Assembly: GCA_944322345.1 (NCBI GenBank)
Contig: CALUOO010000016.1
Location: 1-63,356 of the forward strand
Length of the DNA stretch: 63,356 nt
Source: an uncultured Bacteroides sp.
GTDB taxonomy: Bacteria > Bacteroidota > Bacteroidia > Bacteroidales > Bacteroidaceae
Reading direction: 5' to 3'
Shown here: positions 27,962-37,493 of the stretch, piece after piece
How the letters are laid out: every line of letters begins with the position of its first letter
Numbering within the stretch: the stretch's first letter is position 1
Notes under the pieces: model-generated
Told to the model about the DNA's origin: nothing
Database searches by the model: none
The model's input: the letters and a program-made list of their open reading frames with translations, nothing else
Made by a program: the position numbers and the translations under genes

Positions 27962-28798
27962 ATGAAAATCAATGAGGCTTATGTCGTTTATTTCTCGCCC
28001 ACCCATACTTCTCAGCGTGTGGCGAAAGCCATTGCCCGTGAAGTGGAAGTGTCGGAAGTAATTCCGGTAGACCTGACGCTGGAAAAACCTGACGAAACGG
28101 TGTTGCCTGCATCATCGCTGGCTGTTTTTGCGGTGCCTGTCTATGGCGGTCATGTCCCTCCGTTGGCTGTAGAACGCTTGAAAAGTTTGCGTGGTACATC
28201 TACTCCGGCAGTGGTGGTAGTGGTATATGGCAACCGTGCATATGAGAATGCATTGGTAGAATTGGACAAGCTTGTCACCTCGCAGGGCTTTAAAGTGATT
28301 GCAGGTGCTACGTTTGTTGGCGAACATTCTTATAGCACCGAGGCTCATCCGGTGGCTGCAGGCAGACCCGATGCTGCCGATTTGCAATATGCCGCCGATT
28401 TCGGAGAAAAGATTGGAGAGAAAATAGAAAAGGCTGCAACTTCTGAAGAGTTGTATGGAGTGGATGTGCGCCGTATTCGTCGTCCTAAGCAGCCCTTCTT
28501 GCCTCTGTTCCGTTTTTTGCGCAAGGTTATCAAGTTGCGTAAAAGCGGCATTCCACTTCCGCAAGCTCCCAGCGTAGAGGACGAAAACCTGTGTAAGCAT
28601 TGCGGATCATGTGTGAGACGTTGTCCTACGGGGGCTATTACGGCAGGAGACGAGTTGCATACAGATGCTTCGAAATGTATCAAATGCTGTGCCTGCGTAA
28701 AGTGTTGTCCTCACCGTGCAAGAGTATACAATACACCTTTCGGAGTATTGCTGTCCGAGTGTTTCAAAAAGCAGAAATTACCCCAAAGTATTTTGTAA
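27962..28798 (+). CDS. EFR1-type flavodoxin-ferredoxin protein
   Basis: A 278-residue cytoplasmic electron-transfer protein. The N-terminal half resembles a flavodoxin, with the phosphate-loop SPTHTSQRVA at about 12-21. The C-terminal part has two 4Fe-4S clusters: CKHCGSCVRRCP and CIKCCACVKCCP. This is the EFR1 architecture of anaerobes; partner enzymes are unknown. The start is the ATG at 27962; a TTG two codons earlier is in frame but less likely. It is a single gene facing the tubulin-like operon. Confidence 0.88.
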   Translation: MKINEAYVVYFSPTHTSQRVAKAIAREVEVSEVIPVDLTLEKPDETVLPASSLAVFAVPVYGGHVPPLAVERLKSLRGTSTPAVVVVVYGNRAYENALVELDKLVTSQGFKVIAGATFVGEHSYSTEAHPVAAGRPDAADLQYAADFGEKIGEKIEKAATSEELYGVDVRRIRRPKQPFLPLFRFLRKVIKLRKSGIPLPQAPSVEDENLCKHCGSCVRRCPTGAITAGDELHTDASKCIKCCACVKCCPHRARVYNTPFGVLLSECFKKQKLPQSIL

Positions 28799-28824
28799 GG
28801 TTATTTGGACGAATGTAATAGAGA

Positions 28825-28850
28825 GAGTGGGTGTTAAAATGTCCCCACTC
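28825..28850. terminator. Hairpin between convergent genes
   Basis: GAGTGGG (28825-28831) pairs with CCCACTC (28844-28850), and the pairing extends outwards as AATAGA/CTATT with a bulge. There is no strong T tract. It may terminate both convergent units. Confidence 0.35.
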
Positions 28851-28881
28851 TATTACTATATACTTACCATCTGATGACATG

Positions 28882-31080
28882 CTACTCATTCACCCAAAGG
28901 AAAGCATTGGTTTCGGAGAAATAGTATACACGGATATTCACATCCTCTCCTAAGTTGAAAAACTGCCCAAGCTTTTTATCCGAAATTTTTTGAAGGTCGA
29001 TAACCTCTGTTCCGTCTGCTCCTTTTTTCATTGGGCAGTCCAAATAAACAGTTTTATGCTGATTTGTATCGTATTGTACCAACTTGCCATCCCAAGGCAG
29101 TGACGAACAATAGTAAAAACGGATATAATTTGTTTCTTTTGTGCCTAAATAGAAATCAGTGCAGCTTTTCATCTCATTTTCCGAATAGTGAATGATTTTA
29201 TCCTTATAATTACCGGAAGAACGTTGCACTGTATGCATACTCATCCACTGCACTTTTTGCAGTCCAATATCAATACGCTCTGGATAAACCAATTTAAAAT
29301 ATATTTTGGGAACATAAGCAGGCGTACCCGAAACTGTCACCTGATACCAATCACTTGATTCTGATATTAATTCAACGATAGTGCCTTGCGACAATTGAAA
29401 AGGATACTCATCAGAAGAAGGAGATGCATTGAAATACACTTTCCCGTTACAACTAGGATCAGCAAACAGGCATGCCGAACTGGGTGAAGGTGATTGCCGC
29501 AGTTCAACCTCATTGCCTGTGCAAAGCACAAAATCCTTCTCCGTTTGGTTACTTATGGCAGAAGCTGAACTTTCATCATCAGACATTGTATAACCAATAG
29601 CCGATGCGTAAATCAAGCTGAACACAACACCGACAGCTATCAGCAGATAGGAACGATATTTACGTTGTGCCAATTTCTGTCCACAAAGGAAGAACCCATA
29701 GATACTTCCCAAAACTGCAGCTCCTGCCAGATAAGGAACCAAACTGCTGATAAGGGCTAGTATCATCATCAATACGTAATAAATCACAGCTCCGTAGATA
29801 GCTGGAATAACAACCAAGTGGCTGATAATGGGCCACAGGAACTGTCCTTCCATTGTATCTATCACATCCATACTTTTATAACGCTTCTTACTGCCGTCTG
29901 TATAAGTTACTTCCGTTACGTGATCAAATGAAGTATGCTGCCAGTTGAAAAACTGAAGGAAGAATCCAATGAAACTAAAGAACATCCACAAAGAAGGAGA
30001 TTTGAAAATATTCCATTCTACATCCCATCCAATATCCGAAAGAATCAACCTGATGGCAGCCCACAAGCCTACCACTCCCACGATACCGGTAGCAATACGC
30101 AGATTCTTTTCAAATACTTTGGTCTCTATTGATTCACTCTGATAGGGTTTACCCTCGCCATAGCACATCACTATATCCAGCAGTCTTCGAAGTGGATTTG
30201 AACCGTTGTCGGCTTTGCCGGACAACGAACACCATGGATGAGCATATCCTTTACGACGAATAAGCAGTGTTGATACTGCCAGCGGAAAATAGAACAGGTT
30301 TCCTATTAGAGTGACACTAATAAAATCAAACGAAAAACATAGGATGCAAACAGGAATAATGCCGACTGCAATGGCAAGCAAACTTGTGAAAGCCCATTTT
30401 TGCCAAGCCAACACTCCAATGACCGGAATCAGCAAAAGCAGGCTCAATATGCCATCGAACAAAGAACTGTTCTCTGAGTTAGAGAAATGTCCCATAGCCA
30501 TGACTATATTATTCAAAATAATAAAAATCAGTATCACCGTAGCCCATTTACTACGCTTATGCTTTGACAAATCAATCTCTCCATTTTCCATGATAGGATA
30601 CTTGTCTTCAATTTGAGCCATATATTCCTCTGCCAATTCATTCCCATTAGTAGCGGCGAAATGGCGGTAAGCTTCCGGAATATTCCGGCTTACTCCTACT
30701 CCATTGTAATACATAATACCTCGGCATAAGTGAACATTGGCCTGAACATTGGGGTCATCACACTCCGCCGCCAAGTTTACATAATGCAAAGCATTAGGAC
30801 CATTTTTAGCACAACCGGTTCCCTCACAGTAATGCAAAGCCAATAAAGCCCTTGCTTCGGGTAACTGTCCTTCATCTGCAGCTTTTTTACACCATTCAAA
30901 AGAATGAGCATAATCTTGTAACAAAACATAAGCACGCGACAGATGGAACTGAGCGTGATAATCATCGGGTGACTGCTGTAAATAGGCAGTCAGCTTATTT
31001 ATAGCCGCTTGATAATTACCTCCATCTATTAACTGACAAGCCTCTTGTAACAGACTGTCTGCTTGAATAAATTCATCCAT
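28882..31080 (-). CDS. TPR/Sel1-repeat polytopic membrane protein with periplasmic SH3-like domain
   Basis: A 732-residue protein and the last gene of the tubulin-like operon. Residues 1-165 hold TPR/Sel1-type helical repeats (NYQAAINKLTAYLQQSPDDYHAQFHLSRAY; ALHYCEGTGCAKNG; RGIMYYNGVGVSRN), with no signal peptide, so this end is probably cytoplasmic. Membrane helices follow at about 184-200, 208-275, 335-380 and 415-500. Then comes an SH3b-like region (about 525-600: NEVELRQSPSPS and GTIVELISESSDWYQVTVSG) and a soluble end. It could connect a cytoplasmic assembly to the periplasm. This layout is inferred from hydrophobicity and motifs; no exact family is known to me. The gap to the PEGA gene is 40 bases. 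Confidence 0.72.
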   Translation of the reverse strand: MDEFIQADSLLQEACQLIDGGNYQAAINKLTAYLQQSPDDYHAQFHLSRAYVLLQDYAHSFEWCKKAADEGQLPEARALLALHYCEGTGCAKNGPNALHYVNLAAECDDPNVQANVHLCRGIMYYNGVGVSRNIPEAYRHFAATNGNELAEEYMAQIEDKYPIMENGEIDLSKHKRSKWATVILIFIILNNIVMAMGHFSNSENSSLFDGILSLLLLIPVIGVLAWQKWAFTSLLAIAVGIIPVCILCFSFDFISVTLIGNLFYFPLAVSTLLIRRKGYAHPWCSLSGKADNGSNPLRRLLDIVMCYGEGKPYQSESIETKVFEKNLRIATGIVGVVGLWAAIRLILSDIGWDVEWNIFKSPSLWMFFSFIGFFLQFFNWQHTSFDHVTEVTYTDGSKKRYKSMDVIDTMEGQFLWPIISHLVVIPAIYGAVIYYVLMMILALISSLVPYLAGAAVLGSIYGFFLCGQKLAQRKYRSYLLIAVGVVFSLIYASAIGYTMSDDESSASAISNQTEKDFVLCTGNEVELRQSPSPSSACLFADPSCNGKVYFNASPSSDEYPFQLSQGTIVELISESSDWYQVTVSGTPAYVPKIYFKLVYPERIDIGLQKVQWMSMHTVQRSSGNYKDKIIHYSENEMKSCTDFYLGTKETNYIRFYYCSSLPWDGKLVQYDTNQHKTVYLDCPMKKGADGTEVIDLQKISDKKLGQFFNLGEDVNIRVYYFSETNAFLWVNE

Positions 31081-31120
31081 AATAGTAAAAATAAAGGTTA
31101 GTCAATATAAAACATCAGTA

Positions 31121-32158
31121 TTAGCGTACATCAATTTCAACTACATCCATATCGGGCACTACATTCACAACTATTTCTTTAGAATCTAACTTCCCATACG
31201 TAACAGTTATCAAATGTTTGCCTGTTTTTACTTTGAAAGAGCGATTGTTCACCCATCCTTCAATTTCTTTGTTGTCAATGAAAACTCCAGTTATACTACC
31301 TTTGACTGACAGTGTAATAGGCACATAAAGTTTTGGACGCATCTCGACATGTAGTTTATCGCCCGGCTTAAAAACTCGATATTCAGAATAATCATTCCAA
31401 CTATCGGCTACTACACGGATGTGATGGCGTCCCAAAGGAAGCTGCTTAACTCCCACTCCTCCCTGCAGTTTGCGGTCAACATATAATTGAGCACCTTTGG
31501 CATTGCAAGTAAATTCGAACCAACGAAGTACCGGTTTCAGTTTAATAGGCACTACTATTGGCTTAGACGGATCCTTTACAACGGATAATTTCTCTTCGCG
31601 ACTTTGAAAATCAGGAGCTTCAGCTGTAAAGGTATGTTCACCCGGGTCCAATTCTACCGATAACATGCCATTATTCACAGGATAGATTTGTCCATTCACT
31701 CGAATACTCCCTTCCAAAGGTATCATATTAAATACTACAGTCTGCGTTGATTTCTCAGGTTTAGGACCTACTGTACGAAGAAATAAGTGATACGTCTTAC
31801 CTGTTTGGAAGCGCAGTCCGAAGTCTTGCTTCACATCCACCGGAAGTACACCATAATCAGCATGCTTTATGTGCATACGATACATCCCATGCGACACATA
31901 TAGCCTATAACACTTACCGTCGTATGTATCAGTACCCCCATACAGTATAAACCCACTGCCGAATACCAATCCCGGTAAATCGTCCACGTAAACCTTCAGC
32001 AAAGCACACAGCTTCTTATTTCCGTCATAATTAGGCTTCTCAACAGCTTCATGATCTCCTTCAATCAGCTTTACATCTTCCAGTTTCAATTCTTGAGCAC
32101 ACACTGGTAACGCAGCCAAAGACAAACATAAGCAAAGTATTTTCCAAAATGTTTTCAT
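31121..32158 (-). CDS. Exported PEGA-like repeat protein
   Basis: A 345-residue protein with a signal peptide ending near PVCAQ. The mature part holds at least three PEGA-like beta units with the pattern G-x-x-V-x-V-D-G-x-x-x-G...L-x-x-G-x-H: VNGQIYPVNNGMLSVELDPG, YVDRKLQGGVGVKQLPLGRHH and VFIDNKEIEGWVNNRSFKVK. PEGA modules are found in surface and periplasmic proteins. No catalytic site is seen. It probably works in the periplasm with the next upstream protein, which has similar modules. The gap upstream is 24 bases. Confidence 0.72.
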   Translation of the reverse strand: MKTFWKILCLCLSLAALPVCAQELKLEDVKLIEGDHEAVEKPNYDGNKKLCALLKVYVDDLPGLVFGSGFILYGGTDTYDGKCYRLYVSHGMYRMHIKHADYGVLPVDVKQDFGLRFQTGKTYHLFLRTVGPKPEKSTQTVVFNMIPLEGSIRVNGQIYPVNNGMLSVELDPGEHTFTAEAPDFQSREEKLSVVKDPSKPIVVPIKLKPVLRWFEFTCNAKGAQLYVDRKLQGGVGVKQLPLGRHHIRVVADSWNDYSEYRVFKPGDKLHVEMRPKLYVPITLSVKGSITGVFIDNKEIEGWVNNRSFKVKTGKHLITVTYGKLDSKEIVVNVVPDMDVVEIDVR

Positions 32159-32182
32159 CGTTAAACCTTGATAAAAGGGTTT

Positions 32183-33571
32183 CTAGAATTTATAACCCAG
32201 ATACAACATTGGTGTTATCATACCATCCTCGCTGATAATTTTGTTGCTGCGCAGATAATCAGCATTAAAACCAAAGATTAAATGTCTGATTGTAAAGCGA
32301 ACATCGGCACGTACACCATACATCAGTTCTCCCTTTTCACTGACGTCCAATACCTCTCCGCTTTCTGATGTCACCGTATTGGTAGTATCATCCATCTTCG
32401 TATAGGATACATAACCTACTAAAGGACCTATACCCATAGAGAAATGATTGCGATTGAACTTACCCAACGGAAGGTTGAAATTGGCCGATACAGAAAAATT
32501 AATAGCATATGGATATTGACTTACTTCAGGATAGCGTCTCATCTCATGTCCGGCGAAATGCTCATACTCTATTCCTGGACGAAGGGTAAACCAACGAGTG
32601 ACAAACATTTCCCAATCCACACCTAAACGAATTGGAAAACCTTTAGCATGTTCCTTATCCATGTTCGTACGGTCACCAAATGGGAAAGCTACACCTCCAC
32701 CGGCAAAGATAGAAAAACGGTTACGCAAGTTGCCGGTTTCCGCTTTTGCTTTATCCATTTCTACATAGAGTTGATTTTTACTATCTTCCTTCACAGTGAC
32801 TGAAGTCGACCATGGTTGATGGTTGTCAGCCTTCGCTTCAAACTTCCAAGAGCCTACCGGCACATTCACTATCTGTCCTTTTTTTACCGTTCCCCAAGAC
32901 TCTCCGTTAATAATCAGTTCGAATTCCTTCACATTTGTTTTAAATTCCATTGGTACCAATTTCTGTTCCAATGCGATGTGCAGTGGTTCCAACGAATCGT
33001 CCTCTGGAGTTACCATAAACGATTCTTCTACTGTACTGTAACCCGGAGCCGATACTGAATACCGATACAATTGGTTTAGATTATACACAAAACTGCCAAC
33101 TCCATTTTTATCGAGTTGTACTGTCTGACCACTGACAGTCACTTTAGCTGTAACTGGCTGTACTTGAAATACTAAATTGAGTTGCCTATTGACACTCATA
33201 ATGACCCGATAAGTCGTTGCTGGTGTAAGCGAGGCAATGTTCCATTCTGCAAAATCAATAGTACATAACAGCTTAGAGTCATTCATGACCGTCAATTGAC
33301 GCGTATCCGACGGAACAAAAAGTGTATACTCTCCTGCATTAAAATACACTTCCCCCTGCGCCTCCTTAAATATAAGGTTGTTCAAACCTGGTACTTGAAC
33401 CTTAATGGCAGGACATACCTTACCCAACTTGTCTTTTAAGTCTTTTTTACTAGATGTGTAGTCTAATGCGCTGGTTTCCACGAGTTTTATTTCAATATCT
33501 TGAGCCATTGCCAAGCTACTCCATAAACAAACAATAGTCAAGGCTATCATTATTTTAAACAATTTTTTCAT
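32183..33571 (-). CDS. PEGA-like protein with C-terminal outer-membrane beta-barrel
   Basis: A 462-residue exported protein (signal peptide ends near AMAQ). Its N-terminal 270 residues are beta-rich, with PEGA-like units (VTVSGQTVQLDKNGVGSF and LIINGESWGTVKKGQIVNVP). From about 285 to the end it shows alternating barrel strands starting at RFSIFAGGGVAFPFG and ending in MLYLGYKF, an outer-membrane C-terminal signature. This would place the operon's products in the outer membrane. Its start resembles that of the 345-residue neighbour (both have an LxxVKL...E pattern after the signal), so they may be distant paralogues. Confidence 0.72.
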   Translation of the reverse strand: MKKLFKIMIALTIVCLWSSLAMAQDIEIKLVETSALDYTSSKKDLKDKLGKVCPAIKVQVPGLNNLIFKEAQGEVYFNAGEYTLFVPSDTRQLTVMNDSKLLCTIDFAEWNIASLTPATTYRVIMSVNRQLNLVFQVQPVTAKVTVSGQTVQLDKNGVGSFVYNLNQLYRYSVSAPGYSTVEESFMVTPEDDSLEPLHIALEQKLVPMEFKTNVKEFELIINGESWGTVKKGQIVNVPVGSWKFEAKADNHQPWSTSVTVKEDSKNQLYVEMDKAKAETGNLRNRFSIFAGGGVAFPFGDRTNMDKEHAKGFPIRLGVDWEMFVTRWFTLRPGIEYEHFAGHEMRRYPEVSQYPYAINFSVSANFNLPLGKFNRNHFSMGIGPLVGYVSYTKMDDTTNTVTSESGEVLDVSEKGELMYGVRADVRFTIRHLIFGFNADYLRSNKIISEDGMITPMLYLGYKF

Positions 33572-33643
33572 ATGTTTTACTTATTAGCGTTCGACTTCCG
33601 ATAAATAGAAAATGAACAAAGTTGTACATTACTTTATTTTGTT

Positions 33644-34654
33644 TTATTTTTTAGCCATTTTATCCTTAAAGGTATCCACTGTATAAATATCTATCTTTTC
33701 ACCCTTAAAATTATGTGGTTGCCAAGTGCGGACCATAATCTTCGGCTTGTTCTCATCCGAGAAGTCCCATAACAAGAATACATATCCATCGTCACTATAC
33801 GTACCGGAGCGATATTTCTGACGCAATGTCACACCATATACCCGTGCATAATCCGGATCGTTTACATTCGGGTGGCGCATTACCTCCAGATCTTCGAACG
33901 TCACATTAATCAAGTTCTTTTTGTCGTTGTCGAATGTACGCTTCAATGCTGTGAGATATTCTTGTTTGTTCTTTACGTTATATACAATTTCATTGGGTAA
34001 TTTCACTTCATCTCTTGTTTCCCGTTTAATCACCTTTCCTGTTACAATCAATGCATCTTCACTGAAAATCTGCTGCATAAAGCCTATGTTATGTTCATTA
34101 TAAGCCGTACGGAAACGCTCGGTAAAGTCAAGAATCAGTTCGCGATAACGTTGATCGGTTACATCAATACTGCTCTGCAGAATGTTACTATAAATATTCT
34201 GCTCCAAGGCTAAATTGAACGTATACAAATTTCCATTCTGATCAAACGTCGCCACTCCTTGTTGAAATTGCTCATTGCCATCAGCTTCCTGACCCGGTGA
34301 ATTGAGCAAAAGTGAAATATTACGGATTTGATACATTCCGTTTATACGGCGCAAGCAAGGCTGAGTTACCACATCATCAATGCAGCAGAATGGTGAGTTT
34401 TCCCACAACATACTGATAGTAGTTTGTACATCTTCCGAAAGCCGCAATGTTCCAAAATTCACCATTCGCCCTTCTTCATAAGCTTTGTTCACTTCTGTCA
34501 GCAAAGCCGATAACTGAGTGCACATCTTGTCTGCCAATGCACCCGGTTGAATACCTCCTTGAAAACGAACCTCTACCTGTTGAGCATAAGTAGACTCTGC
34601 AGGTACAATTATCAGAAAGAGTATCCAAAGGGTTGTTAAAAATCTACGATCCAT
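33644..34654 (-). CDS. Exported protein with NTF2-like C-terminal domain
   Basis: A 336-residue protein with a signal peptide (to about YAQQ). The first 170 residues show no family I recognise. The second half resembles an NTF2/SnoaL-like fold: LDFTERFRTAYNEHNIGFMQQIFSEDALIVTGKVI, then beta strands with VTFEDLEVMRHP and YGVTLRQKYRSGTYSDDGYVFLLWDF. NTF2-like domains act as binding or scaffolding modules. The gap to the barrel gene is 72 bases, and 49 bases separate it from the upstream gene. Confidence 0.68.
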   Translation of the reverse strand: MDRRFLTTLWILFLIIVPAESTYAQQVEVRFQGGIQPGALADKMCTQLSALLTEVNKAYEEGRMVNFGTLRLSEDVQTTISMLWENSPFCCIDDVVTQPCLRRINGMYQIRNISLLLNSPGQEADGNEQFQQGVATFDQNGNLYTFNLALEQNIYSNILQSSIDVTDQRYRELILDFTERFRTAYNEHNIGFMQQIFSEDALIVTGKVIKRETRDEVKLPNEIVYNVKNKQEYLTALKRTFDNDKKNLINVTFEDLEVMRHPNVNDPDYARVYGVTLRQKYRSGTYSDDGYVFLLWDFSDENKPKIMVRTWQPHNFKGEKIDIYTVDTFKDKMAKK

Positions 34655-34703
34655 ATTTTCTTTATTTTATAAAAAACTATTCGATTTCATATAAAAAAAT
34701 TAC

Positions 34704-35624
34704 CTATTCATTCAATGTAATCCACACCCAACGAGCATGGGGATATTGTTGATTTAATGTATCTATAGAAGCCTGCTGCCCATTACGGATGTCTGTCCAT
34801 TGCCCATTGAGACACTTCAATCGTGCTACAATTAATTGATTGTGATTAATCAGAAAATAATAGATACAACCCGACTGAATTTGAGGAGCCCCGTTGCCGA
34901 AGCCATGCAGACGACCATCTTTTTCCAACTGCTCTACGTATTGCTTCAAACGCCCCCAACCTGCCTTTATCAGCATTTTTTGCTCTTCTGTGCTGTCAAC
35001 TACTCCATTTTCAATTGTTCCGATACTTGCCTCAGTCGTAATCTTGGTCTGTTCAGCTACCTCTATTGATTTCATGACCTGATCTTTTGTATTCTTCTGA
35101 GAAATCGTTTGAACCAAAGTCTGTTCAATGGCTACTGCTGATTGTTCGACCTCTCTCGATTGAGAATCCACCTCTATTGTTTGCTGCTGTGTCTCCTCTT
35201 GCTGCTCTAATCTCTTTTGTTGTGGCTCAGGCTGATTCATATTTACCTGTACTAATGAATCTTCCTGACTAATAGGCAGGATATCCTGTTTTTTGACATA
35301 TAAGAAGATACGATACAGCTTACCTCTACGCGTAGGAATGGCTTCATATTTTTGTTTGGATTTCGCTACATAGCCTTGTACGTCTTTACATTTCAGGTCT
35401 TTTTCCAACCAATAGATGATATTCTGTTCCAATAGAGTGTAAGCCACTGCACGGGCATCCTCTTCACTTTTCATCGAGTTACCTGTGGCAGACAAATAAT
35501 CTGTGCTCTTCTTGATCTTATTGATTTCCTCCTGCTGAAGATCTTTATTTTGAGCCCATACTCCTTGTGCACTCACCCATACGAACAGCCACAGACATAA
35601 TAAAAAACACTTGTTTTGATTCAT
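34704..35624 (-). CDS. Exported Gln/Glu-rich protein, LPP20-like N-terminus
   Basis: A 306-residue protein with a signal peptide ending near GVWAQ. Residues 30-110 (DARAVAYTLLEQNIIYWLE, then YRIFLYVKKQDI) resemble LPP20-type envelope domains. The middle (about 115-210) is a low-complexity Gln/Glu-rich stretch, probably extended or coiled. The C-terminus has a compact beta region (GCIYYFLINHNQLIVARLKCLNG) with conserved-looking Trp residues. The function is unknown. It starts 5 bases after the preceding gene ends, so translation is probably coupled. Confidence 0.65.
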   Translation of the reverse strand: MNQNKCFLLCLWLFVWVSAQGVWAQNKDLQQEEINKIKKSTDYLSATGNSMKSEEDARAVAYTLLEQNIIYWLEKDLKCKDVQGYVAKSKQKYEAIPTRRGKLYRIFLYVKKQDILPISQEDSLVQVNMNQPEPQQKRLEQQEETQQQTIEVDSQSREVEQSAVAIEQTLVQTISQKNTKDQVMKSIEVAEQTKITTEASIGTIENGVVDSTEEQKMLIKAGWGRLKQYVEQLEKDGRLHGFGNGAPQIQSGCIYYFLINHNQLIVARLKCLNGQWTDIRNGQQASIDTLNQQYPHARWVWITLNE

Positions 35625-35629
35625 GGTCT

Positions 35630-36640
35630 TTATTTTTTCTTATCGATTTTTTTCTTGATATTTTTTATAAGTTCCTTTTCCTTATAAATTGCTTTTACAT
35701 TATGCATAGGGATGAAGGCATTGAATCTCACTTCAATAGGCTCTTCTCGATGCGTCACAAAATGATGCTTCATTTCCACTGAAAGCATGTGTTTGAAACC
35801 TAAATCAGGACATACAACCATCACTAATAGTTTACATGTATCAGCCCGGTTTTCTTCAAGTCCGATATAAGTATGTCCCTTGATGGAACAGACATAATGA
35901 AGCCATTGAGACAAAGAAATGGTATAAACCAATTCGTCAAACGGATACACGCTTTGGCGGATATGAAGTTGATAATCATTAGCTTCTTTCAATATTCCTT
36001 GCCAAAGATTATAGGCAGCAAGCAATGGATACTTTTCTGTAAATACAGGTATCCACTGCTGATTATCATTTTTCTGATAATATGTAGAGTTATGGATTTC
36101 CTCTAATTCGTAATATTCCTTGTAACGGTTTTCCCAAAGATCGTTTTGAGCTCCGGGTTTTAAATCTGATTCCGTAACTGTCATATCTGCCTTCCAATGC
36201 TTATTTAAACTATTTAATTGCTTGGGTAACGTCCGTTCCAATTTATTTTTTGGTAATCCCCACAGCAATTCGAAACTGGCCGGAAAAGCTACGTGCAACA
36301 GCGTATCTCCCATCGTACTCTTCCAACAAACATCGTAATAACGTTGATTAATCAGTGATATTGAAAAAGGCGTAGCAGGTGTTAACTGCCTTGCCTGTTG
36401 CGGAGTCCCGTAAATGAATTGCACATTATCAGTCATCTGTTGATAAAGCGTCAAGCCGCCATGCTGCCCTAGGCTGTCAGCCTTGTACAGATAACGTTCC
36501 AAGAAATCGTACACTACTGACGGATAATCCTGTTTAATTTCCTCTGAAAATAAACGGAAACGTCCCTCTCCTTCTGCCCTTGCTGTATGCAAGAACAGAA
36601 ATAAGAAGAACAATCTTATATGTTTCCGATATGAAATCAT
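35630..36640 (-). CDS. Exported protein of unknown function
   Basis: A 336-residue protein with a short signal peptide (to about TARAE). It is mixed alpha/beta with no motif I recognise. The C-terminus is very basic (KEKELIKNIKKKIDKKK). It sits inside the tubulin-like operon, 23 bases after the zinc-ribbon gene and 5 before the LPP20-like gene. Its export suggests a periplasmic role in the same envelope assembly. Confidence 0.62.
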   Translation of the reverse strand: MISYRKHIRLFFLFLFLHTARAEGEGRFRLFSEEIKQDYPSVVYDFLERYLYKADSLGQHGGLTLYQQMTDNVQFIYGTPQQARQLTPATPFSISLINQRYYDVCWKSTMGDTLLHVAFPASFELLWGLPKNKLERTLPKQLNSLNKHWKADMTVTESDLKPGAQNDLWENRYKEYYELEEIHNSTYYQKNDNQQWIPVFTEKYPLLAAYNLWQGILKEANDYQLHIRQSVYPFDELVYTISLSQWLHYVCSIKGHTYIGLEENRADTCKLLVMVVCPDLGFKHMLSVEMKHHFVTHREEPIEVRFNAFIPMHNVKAIYKEKELIKNIKKKIDKKK

Positions 36641-36663
36641 ATCTATTATATTAAAATCGCGGG

Positions 36664-37488
36664 TTAAAGACCTGTTCCAAAGTTGAGCGCTTGAATCAAC
36701 GTCCCGTCTGCAGCAAAGTGCTTTCCAATGGTTATTTCACCGTTCACAAATTGTCCCTGAATATATTCACCCGGATTGGCCATACGTTTTTTGCGATCGT
36801 GTGAGTTTATGACATGCTTTTTGGTAAACACAAATTTACCTGTACCATGAGGCTTTCCGTTTTTCATCTCTCCAGAATAGGTTCCCCAAGGAAATTTCGG
36901 CTCTTCCGGAGTAGTCGTAGTTTCTCCCGTTACTTCGCATGCACAGACATCACTTATTGCGACATTATCGGCCAAAGAGACTGTGATTTGAGTCTTTCCT
37001 TTGCCGACAGCAGTTACCAATCCTTGATTATCGACCGTAGCCACTTGCTCATCAGAGGATTTCCAGATATACGTATCTTCAGCTCCCATCGGTTCTACCG
37101 TCATTGTGAGCTGTTCGGACTCACCTTTCTTTAGTGAAACTTGATCGGTTAGGTCTATCTTTTCCACTTTAACGGGAGGTGGCGGAGGAAGTGTTTCATC
37201 ATCGCCGTTTGAAAGGAAAGCAGCTCCCCCGGCAATGGCCAGCACGCCTGCACCGATACCAATTGCTGCACCATATTTTTGCATAAAAGTTTTTTGAGGA
37301 GGACGGTGACCTCCGGGTTTTTGAGGACTCTTAGAAACATCACCTTCTTTCTTATCTTTATCAATTTCTACTAAAGCCAGTCCACACTCCGAACAAATAA
37401 AATTCAGATTATCCGCTTCTTGTATCTCTTTTTTCAAAGCTTTAGAACATGGCTTACCAATATTGACACATTTCCCTTTTTTCAACAT
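36664..37488 (-). CDS. Zinc-ribbon, single-TM, BIG2 and MORN fusion protein
   Basis: A 274-residue protein with an unusual layout. Residues 7-35 hold a zinc-ribbon-like set (Cys7, Cys14, Cys32, Cys35). A basic linker leads to one membrane helix (about 72-93). A bacterial Ig-like BIG2 domain (about 110-188: VSLKKGESEQLTMTV, VATVDNQGLVTAVGKGKTQI) and a MORN-like segment (about 203-262: YSGEMKNGKPHGTGKF) follow. The ribbon would face the cytoplasm and the rest the periplasm. The ATG at 37488 is chosen; a TTG three codons earlier lies right after the tubulin-like stop. With the stop of the tubulin-like gene only 5 bases before this ATG, the two are probably translationally coupled. Confidence 0.75.
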   Translation of the reverse strand: MLKKGKCVNIGKPCSKALKKEIQEADNLNFICSECGLALVEIDKDKKEGDVSKSPQKPGGHRPPQKTFMQKYGAAIGIGAGVLAIAGGAAFLSNGDDETLPPPPPVKVEKIDLTDQVSLKKGESEQLTMTVEPMGAEDTYIWKSSDEQVATVDNQGLVTAVGKGKTQITVSLADNVAISDVCACEVTGETTTTPEEPKFPWGTYSGEMKNGKPHGTGKFVFTKKHVINSHDRKKRMANPGEYIQGQFVNGEITIGKHFAADGTLIQALNFGTGL

Positions 37489-37493
37489 CTTAA

